This document shows, one piece after another, positions 58,732-64,000 of a DNA stretch of 64,000 bases; within the stretch, counting starts at the first letter, position 1, and each line of letters begins with the position of its first letter. The notes under the pieces were generated by a model that was not told where the DNA came from, did not search any database, and saw only the letters and a list, made by a program, of their open reading frames with translations. This DNA comes from Flavobacterium sp. UMI-01. GTDB lineage: Bacteria > Bacteroidota > Bacteroidia > Flavobacteriales > Flavobacteriaceae. The stretch spans positions 62,001-126,000 of the forward strand of contig NZ_BPLU01000019.1 in NCBI RefSeq assembly GCF_019656315.1, given 5' to 3'. The position numbers and the translations under genes were made by a program.

Positions 58732-58935
58732 CAATGGACAAAATTTTGATTAAAAAAAAGTAGTTTTTTTTGTGTAAAACACATTGTTTAATATATACTC
58801 CCTTTTTGTAATCAATACATCTTTAAAAACTAAACTAATATCATTTAGATTAATTTTTTGTCTTCGTATTGAACAAAAACTTTTTCGTATTTTAAACGTA
58901 ATATTATAATAAAACTTGAACTATTTTATTATACG

Positions 58936-58978
58936 AAAAATGGTTTAGGCTTTGAGTGATTAACTCAAGACCTAAACC
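58936..58978 (-). terminator. Hairpin after rplL
   Basis: GGTTTAGG and TTTGAGT pair with ACTCAA and CCTAAACC across a short loop; on the minus strand the stem is followed by ATTTTTCG. In many bacteria a partial terminator sits here and sets the ratio of L7/L12 to RNA polymerase. Confidence 0.7.
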
Positions 58979-59000
58979 TAGTTCTTAAAACTGATTAAAC

Positions 59001-59372
59001 TTATTTAAGCTCAACTACAGCTCCAGCTTCTTCTAAAGATTTTTTAAGACCTTCTGCCTCTTCTTTAGAAACACCTTCTTTAACAGTAGATGGTGCGCTA
59101 TCAACTACATCTTTAGCCTCTTTAAGACCTAATCCAGTTAATTCTTTTACTAACTTCACTACAGCTAATTTAGAAGCACCAGCCTCTTTCAATACAACTG
59201 TAAATTCAGTTTGAGCTTCTTCAGCAGCACCTTCACCACCACCTGCAGCAACTACTACAGCTGCAGCAGCTGGTTCGATACCGTACTCATCTTTTAATAT
59301 TGTTGCTAAATCAGTAACTTCTTTTACAGTTAAGTTAACTAATTGTTCTGCGAATTGTTTCAAATCTGCCAT
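59001..59372 (-). CDS. rplL: 50S ribosomal protein L7/L12
   Basis: The 123-residue product has the N-terminal dimerisation helix ([21 protein letters not shown]), an Ala/Gly-rich hinge and the C-terminal factor-binding domain ([21 protein letters not shown]). It forms the ribosomal stalk on L10. Confidence 0.98.
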   Translation of the reverse strand: MADLKQFAEQLVNLTVKEVTDLATILKDEYGIEPAAAAVVVAAGGGEGAAEEAQTEFTVVLKEAGASKLAVVKLVKELTGLGLKEAKDVVDSAPSTVKEGVSKEEAEGLKKSLEEAGAVVELK

Positions 59373-59463
59373 TTTTTCTATCGTTTTAAAATGATTTTGT
59401 AAATTATATTTTGTTTATTATGCGCTTAGTATGTAATACTCAAAGAGAATATCTCCGATAGTA

Positions 59464-59982
59464 TTAAGCCTCTTGAGCTTGAACTTCTTCAGCTTGCTCT
59501 TCTCCTGCAAATTTGTTTTGAAGTGCAGAAATAATTCTTTGAGCTGGTGATTGAAGTAATCCGATAAGTTCTCCAAGTAATTCTTCCTTAGATTTAATAG
59601 TAGATAACATATCTAACTGATTGTCTCCAATATAAATCTCAGCATTCACATAAGCACCTTTTAAAACAGGCTTATCTGATTTTTTACGGAAATCCTTAAT
59701 GATTTTACCTGGAGCGTTAGCTACATCTGAAATAAAGATAGCTGTATTACCTACCAATACAGAAGGTAACTCACCATAACTATTCTCAGAAGTTTCCATT
59801 GCTTTAGCAAGTAATGTATTTTTTACAACTTCTAATTTAACACCTGCTTTAAAACAAGCTCTTCTCAAGTTTGAAGTAGTTTCTGCATTAAGTCCAGAAA
59901 TATCTGCTACATAAACAATATTTGTACCAGCTAACTGTGCAGTTAAATCTTCAATCGCGATTGATTTTTCTTCTCTAGTCAT
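59464..59982 (-). CDS. rplJ: 50S ribosomal protein L10
   Basis: The 172-residue product anchors the L7/L12 stalk. EEKSIAIEDL, NLRRACFKAGVKLEVVKNTL and the C-terminal helices match L10. A Glu/Gln/Ala-rich tail is typical of the group. Confidence 0.97.
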   Translation of the reverse strand: MTREEKSIAIEDLTAQLAGTNIVYVADISGLNAETTSNLRRACFKAGVKLEVVKNTLLAKAMETSENSYGELPSVLVGNTAIFISDVANAPGKIIKDFRKKSDKPVLKGAYVNAEIYIGDNQLDMLSTIKSKEELLGELIGLLQSPAQRIISALQNKFAGEEQAEEVQAQEA

Positions 59983-60004
59983 CCTAAAAATTTTTAACTA
60001 CCAA

Positions 60005-60694
60005 TTATACTGCTTTTGGATCCAATGCAATAGCTGGACTCATTGTGCTTGTAAGGTGAATTCCTTTAATATAGGTACCTTTAGCAGCAGTTGGCTTAAG
60101 TTTGATTAATGTTTGAATAATTTCGTGTGCATTGTCATAAATTTGCTCAGCTCCAAAAGAAACTTTACCAATTCCTGCATGTACGATACCAGTTTTATCA
60201 ACTTTAAAGTCAATTTTACCAGCTTTAACCTCAGCAACAGCTTTAGCAACATCCATAGTTACTGTACCTGTTTTAGGGTTTGGCATTAAACCTCTAGGCC
60301 CTAAAATACGACCTAATGGACCTAATTTACCCATTACAGCTGGCATCGTGATGATTACATCAACATCCGTCCAACCGTCTTTAATTTTTTGTAAGTACTC
60401 ATCCAATCCTACGAAATCAGCACCCGCTTCTTTAGCTTCTGCTTCTTTATCTGGAGTAACTAATGCTAATACTTTTACATCTTTACCAGTTCCGTGAGGT
60501 AATGTTACAACCCCTCTTACCATTTGATTCGCTTTTCTTGGATCAACACCCAATTTTACTGCGATATCAACAGACTCATCAAATTTTGCAGAAGCAACCA
60601 CTTTAATCAATGCAGCAGCATCTTTCAAAGTATATAATTTGTTCTTTTCAATTTTTGAAGCAGCCTCTTTTTGCTTTTTTGTCAATTTTGCCAT
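60005..60694 (-). CDS. rplA: 50S ribosomal protein L1
   Basis: The 229-residue product has the L1 core ([39 protein letters not shown]). It forms the L1 stalk and in many bacteria also represses its own operon. It follows rplK by 13 bases. Confidence 0.98.
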   Translation of the reverse strand: MAKLTKKQKEAASKIEKNKLYTLKDAAALIKVVASAKFDESVDIAVKLGVDPRKANQMVRGVVTLPHGTGKDVKVLALVTPDKEAEAKEAGADFVGLDEYLQKIKDGWTDVDVIITMPAVMGKLGPLGRILGPRGLMPNPKTGTVTMDVAKAVAEVKAGKIDFKVDKTGIVHAGIGKVSFGAEQIYDNAHEIIQTLIKLKPTAAKGTYIKGIHLTSTMSPAIALDPKAV

Positions 60695-60707
60695 GTCTTT
60701 CTCTTAA

Positions 60708-61145
60708 TTAAAAAGGAGCGTCTCCTGATACAGTTATACCCATAGATCTAGCTGTTCCAGCAACCATACTCATTGCAGACTCCATAGTGAATGCATTTAA
60801 GTCTGGCATCTTGTCTTCAGCAATAGCTCTAATTTGTTCCCAAGTAACACTAGCTACTTTTTTACGATTAGGCTCACCTGAACCAGATTTTAGCTTTGCA
60901 GCTTCCAATAACTGAACTGCTGCAGGAGGAGTCTTAACAACAAAATCAAATGATTTGTCTTTATACACAGTAATTTGTACTGGGCATATTTTGCCAGGTT
61001 TATCTTGTGTTCTAGCATTGAACTGCTTACAGAACTCCATGATATTAACCCCAGCAGCTCCTAAAGCAGGTCCAACCGGTGGCGACGGATTCGCAGCACC
61101 TCCCTTAACTTGTAGTTTAACTACCTTACTAATTTCTTTAGCCAT
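60708..61145 (-). CDS. rplK: 50S ribosomal protein L11
   Basis: The 145-residue product shows [30 protein letters not shown] and [10 protein letters not shown], diagnostic of L11, which sits at the GTPase-associated centre. It begins the rplK-rplA-rplJ-rplL run after nusG. Confidence 0.98.
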   Translation of the reverse strand: MAKEISKVVKLQVKGGAANPSPPVGPALGAAGVNIMEFCKQFNARTQDKPGKICPVQITVYKDKSFDFVVKTPPAAVQLLEAAKLKSGSGEPNRKKVASVTWEQIRAIAEDKMPDLNAFTMESAMSMVAGTARSMGITVSGDAPF

Positions 61146-61211
61146 TTTTTAAAAAATTTAACACAACAATTTATAGAAGCAATTGAAGTGACTTATTATA
61201 GTGTAACAATA

Positions 61212-61763
61212 TTATACTTTTTCTACTTGCATAAAACTCAATTCCAATGGTGTCTTTCTTCCAAAAATTTTCACCATTACCTCAAGCTTACGCTTCTCTT
61301 CATTAATTTTTTCAACCGTTCCGTTGAAGCCATTAAATGGACCATCAATAACTTTAATAGTCTCTCCAAGATTAAATGGTATTGCGTGATTATCAGTATT
61401 AACCGCTAATTCATCCACTTTACCTAACATTCTATTTACTTCAGAAGTTCTCAATGGAACCGGTTCCCCGCCTTTTGTTTCACCTAGAAAACCAATAACA
61501 GAAGTGATTGATTTAATAATATGAGGAACTTCACCCACTAGATTAGCTTCTATCATTACATAACCTGGAAAAAAAACTTTTTCTTTAACTAATTTTTTCC
61601 CGTCTTTTACAGTAACAACTTTCTCTGTAGGAACAAGAATTTGAGAAACAAAATCCTCCATACCTAATCTTGAAATCTCCGTTTCGATATAGGCTTTTAC
61701 TTTGTTTTCCTGACCACTTACAGCTCTAACGACATACCATTTTTTTAAATTATTATCTGTCAT
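61212..61763 (-). CDS. nusG: Transcription antitermination factor NusG
   Basis: The 183-residue product has the NGN domain (WYVVRAVSGQENKVKAYIE, FPGYVMIEANL) and a C-terminal KOW domain (IKVIDGPFNGFNGTVEKINEEK-type). It couples RNA polymerase with the ribosome. It follows secE by 8 bases. Confidence 0.97.
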   Translation of the reverse strand: MTDNNLKKWYVVRAVSGQENKVKAYIETEISRLGMEDFVSQILVPTEKVVTVKDGKKLVKEKVFFPGYVMIEANLVGEVPHIIKSITSVIGFLGETKGGEPVPLRTSEVNRMLGKVDELAVNTDNHAIPFNLGETIKVIDGPFNGFNGTVEKINEEKRKLEVMVKIFGRKTPLELSFMQVEKV

Positions 61764-61771
61764 GTCAATTA

Positions 61772-61969
61772 TTAAGCTTTAATCCAATTAAAAAATCCTG
61801 CTAATGCTTTTGCAAAAACTTCATCAACTCCCCATGTTGCCAAAGCAAATAATACTGAAAAAACAGCCACAACAATCGTTAGTCGCTGCACCTCAGCCCA
61901 CTCTGGCCAAGTTACATTTGATTTTAATTCTTCAAATGCTTCTGAAATGTAATTACCAATTTTTGCCAT
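61772..61969 (-). CDS. secE: Preprotein translocase subunit SecE
   Basis: The 65-residue product has a SecE-type amphipathic helix (EAFEELKSNVTWPEWAEVQR) and one membrane span (LTIVVAVFSVLFALATWGVD). It is the short, single-span form. Confidence 0.95.
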   Translation of the reverse strand: MAKIGNYISEAFEELKSNVTWPEWAEVQRLTIVVAVFSVLFALATWGVDEVFAKALAGFFNWIKA

Positions 61970-61988
61970 TAGATTTATGTTTTTATTG

Positions 61989-62059
61989 CACGGGCGGAGG
62001 GATTCGAACCCCCATCAACGGTTTTGGAGACCGCTATTCTACCCTTGAACTACGCCCGT
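61989..62059 (-). tRNA. tRNA-Trp (CCA anticodon)
   Basis: The acceptor stem ACGGGCG/CGCCCGT is perfect. The anticodon loop CTCCAAA gives CCA, and the T-loop reads TTCGAAT. The CCA tail is not encoded. It sits between tuf and secE, as in many bacteria. Confidence 0.96.
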
Positions 62060-62117
62060 ATAAAAAACCAGTAAGATATTAAAACCTTACTGGTTTCAAA
62101 ATTTATGTGTTTCTAAA

Positions 62118-63305
62118 TTACTCTAGAATTTCAGTTACCTGACCAGCACCAACTGTTCTACCACCCTCACGGATAGCGAAACGTAAACCTACGTTCATTG
62201 CAATTGGGCTTAACAACTCAACATTAATAGTTAAGTTATCACCTGGCATAACCATCTCTACACCTGCTGGTAAAGAAATAACTCCAGTTACGTCAGTTGT
62301 ACGTACGTAGAACTGTGGACGGTAGTTATTGTGGAATGGAGTGTGACGTCCACCTTCTTCTTTTTTCAAGATATACACCTCAGCTTTGAAAGTTTTGTGT
62401 GGTTTAACAGAACCTGGCTTGATGATAACCATACCACGTTTGATATCAGCTTTATCAATACCTCTCAACAATAAACCTACGTTATCTCCAGCTTCACCTC
62501 TATCAAGGATTTTACGGAACATCTCAACCCCTGTAATTGTAGAAGTCAATTTCTCAGCTCCCATACCAATAATTTCAACTGGATCTCCTGTATTAGCAAC
62601 TCCCGTTTCGATACGACCTGTAGCAACAGTTCCACGACCAGTAATTGTAAATACGTCCTCAACTGGCATCAAGAATGGTTTGTTAACATCTCTTTCTGGC
62701 TCCTCGATCCAAGCATCTACAGCATCCATCAATTCTAAAATTTTAGGAACCCAAGCAGCATCATTATTCAATCCTCCTAAAGCAGAACCTTGAATAACTG
62801 GACAGTTGTCACCATCATACTCATAGAAAGATAATAAATCTCTAATTTCCATCTCAACTAATTCCAACAACTCAGCATCATCAACCATATCCACTTTGTT
62901 CATGAAAACAACGATACGTGGAATACCTACTTGACGTCCTAAAAGGATGTGCTCACGAGTTTGTGGCATTGGTCCATCAGTTGCAGCTACAACAAGGATA
63001 GCTCCATCCATTTGAGCAGCACCAGTAACCATGTTCTTTACGTAATCCGCGTGACCTGGACAGTCAACGTGAGCGTAGTGACGGTTAGCAGTTTCATACT
63101 CTACGTGAGAAGTATTAATTGTAATACCTCTTTCTTTCTCCTCAGGAGCATTATCAATTTGATCAAAAGATTTCGCTTGACAGTAACCAGCATCAGATAA
63201 CACTTTAGTTATTGCAGCAGTTAATGTAGTTTTTCCGTGATCTACGTGTCCGATTGTACCTATGTTTAAGTGTGGTTTCGAACGGTTAAAGGTTTCTTTT
63301 GCCAT
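62118..63305 (-). CDS. tuf: Elongation factor Tu
   Basis: The 395-residue product has GTP-binding motifs GHVDHGKTT, the switch 1 segment [23 protein letters not shown] and NKVDM, and ends in [15 protein letters not shown]. The His of the DCPGH motif is present. It lies within the tRNA-tuf-tRNA cluster. Confidence 0.99.
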   Translation of the reverse strand: MAKETFNRSKPHLNIGTIGHVDHGKTTLTAAITKVLSDAGYCQAKSFDQIDNAPEEKERGITINTSHVEYETANRHYAHVDCPGHADYVKNMVTGAAQMDGAILVVAATDGPMPQTREHILLGRQVGIPRIVVFMNKVDMVDDAELLELVEMEIRDLLSFYEYDGDNCPVIQGSALGGLNNDAAWVPKILELMDAVDAWIEEPERDVNKPFLMPVEDVFTITGRGTVATGRIETGVANTGDPVEIIGMGAEKLTSTITGVEMFRKILDRGEAGDNVGLLLRGIDKADIKRGMVIIKPGSVKPHKTFKAEVYILKKEEGGRHTPFHNNYRPQFYVRTTDVTGVISLPAGVEMVMPGDNLTINVELLSPIAMNVGLRFAIREGGRTVGAGQVTEILE

Positions 63306-63359
63306 TTTACTTAGATTTTAATCTTTATTAATTTATTAGTGTTCAAAATTTTTCTTATG

Positions 63360-63431
63360 AGCCAATGTCGGGATTTGAACCCGAGACCTCTTCCTTACCA
63401 AGGAAGCACTCTACCCCTGAGCTACACCGGC
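63360..63431 (-). tRNA. tRNA-Thr (GGT anticodon)
   Basis: Acceptor GCCGGTG pairs with CATTGGC using two G-U pairs. The anticodon loop TTGGTAA gives GGT. The T-loop reads TTCAAAT. It lies just upstream of tuf. Confidence 0.95.
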
Positions 63432-63513
63432 GGTAAAGTTTTTTCTGTTTAAAGTTTAAAGTTTTCAAAACAAGTCAAAACTTTAAACTCCCCAAACCTT
63501 TAAACTTTTTTTG

Positions 63514-63594
63514 TGGGGAGAGCAGGATTCGAACCTGCGAAGTTTTCACAGCAGATTTACAGTCTGCCCTCGTTGGCCGCTTGAGTATCTCCCC
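63514..63594 (-). tRNA. tRNA-Tyr (GTA anticodon)
   Basis: Acceptor GGGGAGA/TCTCCCC is perfect. The anticodon loop CTGTAAA gives GTA, and a long variable arm is present, as expected for bacterial tRNA-Tyr. The gap to the next tRNA-Thr contains an AAAGTTT/AAACTTT palindromic tract. Confidence 0.96.
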
Positions 63595-63638
63595 TCTTTT
63601 TTTGTTTCAATTAATTTTCAAAACCAAAGTTTTAATTG

Positions 63639-63712
63639 AGCCGGCGGAGGGACTCGAACCCACGACCTGCTGATTACAAATCAGCTGCTCTAGCCGACTG
63701 AGCTACGCTGGC
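63639..63712 (-). tRNA. tRNA-Thr (TGT anticodon)
   Basis: The anticodon loop TTTGTAA gives TGT. The acceptor stem GCCAGCG/CGCCGGC has an A4-C69 mismatch and the T-stem GTGGG/CCCTC a T-T mismatch. All other conserved positions fit. It is the first gene of the tRNA-tuf transcript. Confidence 0.93.
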
Positions 63713-63727
63713 AATTTGAACAAAAAA

Positions 63728-63779
63728 AGTCCGCTATTTCTAACGGACTGCAAATGTATAGATTTTATCTCTCAAACAA
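63728..63779 (-). promoter_or_regulatory. Promoter of the tRNA-tuf transcript, overlapping the hpf terminator
   Basis: On the minus strand TTG (63779-63777), an 18-base spacer and TACATTTG (63758-63751) match the consensus. Directly downstream is the hairpin AGTCCG/CGGACT (63728-63733 with 63744-63749) with a T7 tail. That hairpin must terminate the hpf transcript. Confidence 0.7.
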
Positions 63780-63805
63780 AACATTTTTTTTAAAAAATTT
63801 CAAAT

Positions 63806-64000
63806 TTATGCATGAGCTCTTATTTTTTCCTTTCTTTTCACCAATAATCGCTCTAAAGATTCAGCTGACAACTCCACTGCTTCCTCAAAAGACTTGCATT
63901 GTTTTTTCACCAAAAACCCATCTCCTGGTACATTTATCTTGACCTCTACAATTTTATTTTCTTTTTCACTCGTTTTCTCCACTTTCAAATACACATCAGA
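63806..64000 (-). CDS. hpf: Ribosome hibernation/stability factor (HPF/RaiA), C-terminal part
   Basis: The gene enters from the right edge; about 65 residues are visible. The frame continues beyond the window, and the GTG at 63994 is internal (SDVYLKVEK). The visible part (VEVKINVPGDGFLVKKQCKSFEEAVELSAESLERLLVKRKEK) matches the short form of hibernation factor, which binds between the subunits of idle ribosomes. It ends about 70 bases before its terminator. Confidence 0.85.
   Translation of the reverse strand, partial: SDVYLKVEKTSEKENKIVEVKINVPGDGFLVKKQCKSFEEAVELSAESLERLLVKRKEKIRAHA

Noticed and set aside
63432..63513. Possible tRNA-Gly between tRNA-Thr and tRNA-Tyr, as in some other bacteria
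   Set aside because: The interval holds only an AAAGTTT-type palindromic tract and no cloverleaf.
1..64000. CRISPR arrays, phage genes or insertion sequences
   Set aside because: I saw no regularly spaced direct repeats, transposase or integrase motifs, or phage structural genes anywhere in the window.

Overview
The window reads as chromosome of a Bacteroidota species, most likely Flavobacterium or a close flavobacterial relative. The evidence is low G+C, promoters of the TTG-N18/19-TAnnTTTG type, a SusC-type receptor, a hybrid two-component regulator, a T9SS sorting domain, a 1435-aa RpoC, and dispersed repeats of the kind seen in that genus. There is no phage, insertion sequence, CRISPR array or rRNA operon.

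Region 1 (1-22.4 kb) is a carbohydrate-use locus. It has the start of a susC gene, a three-domain fasciclin (FAS1) lipoprotein just upstream of it, and a 1397-aa hybrid two-component regulator. Next come mannose-6-phosphate isomerase, a YhcH/YjgK/YiaL protein and a short-chain dehydrogenase. A xylose operon (regulator xylR, kinase xylB, isomerase xylA, sugar:H+ symporter) follows on the minus strand. Last is a LacI-type regulator divergent from a hexuronate set: a second dehydrogenase, mannonate dehydratase, glucuronate isomerase and a hexuronate transporter. Xylose and glucuronate are the two sugars released from glucuronoxylan, so the locus as a whole fits growth on hemicellulose. That substrate is an inference, because no glycoside hydrolase lies inside the window.

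Region 2 (22.4-48 kb) is mostly housekeeping. It holds a probable structured small RNA, an HtrA protease, dapF, a GNAT acetyltransferase, mltG, a DUF2279 protein and a lysozyme-like secreted protein. The two methylmalonyl-CoA mutase subunits are separated here by a tandem pair of unknown secreted proteins. Then come a DivIC/FtsB-like protein, uridine kinase, a LysM-NlpC/P60 hydrolase, two aconitases (acnA type and acnB), a MoxR ATPase, a SurA-like isomerase and prfC. An AT-rich orphan gene flanked by repeat debris sits just before prfC.

Region 3 (48-50 kb) has a frameshifted T9SS-secreted protein with three CGAT-centred palindromes upstream, a small secreted protein and a DUF3467 protein. Region 4 (50-64 kb) is the conserved transcription-translation cluster on the minus strand: hpf (partial), tRNA-Thr, tRNA-Tyr, tRNA-Thr, tuf, tRNA-Trp, secE, nusG, rplK, rplA, rplJ, rplL, rpoB, rpoC. 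The rpoB-rpoC spacer is unusually long and carries repeats.

The points most worth following are the small-RNA candidate (22.5 kb), the LacI-type regulator with no normal start codon, the operator-like palindromes around the sugar genes, the insertion that splits the mutase genes, and the overlap of the hpf terminator with the tRNA-tuf promoter.
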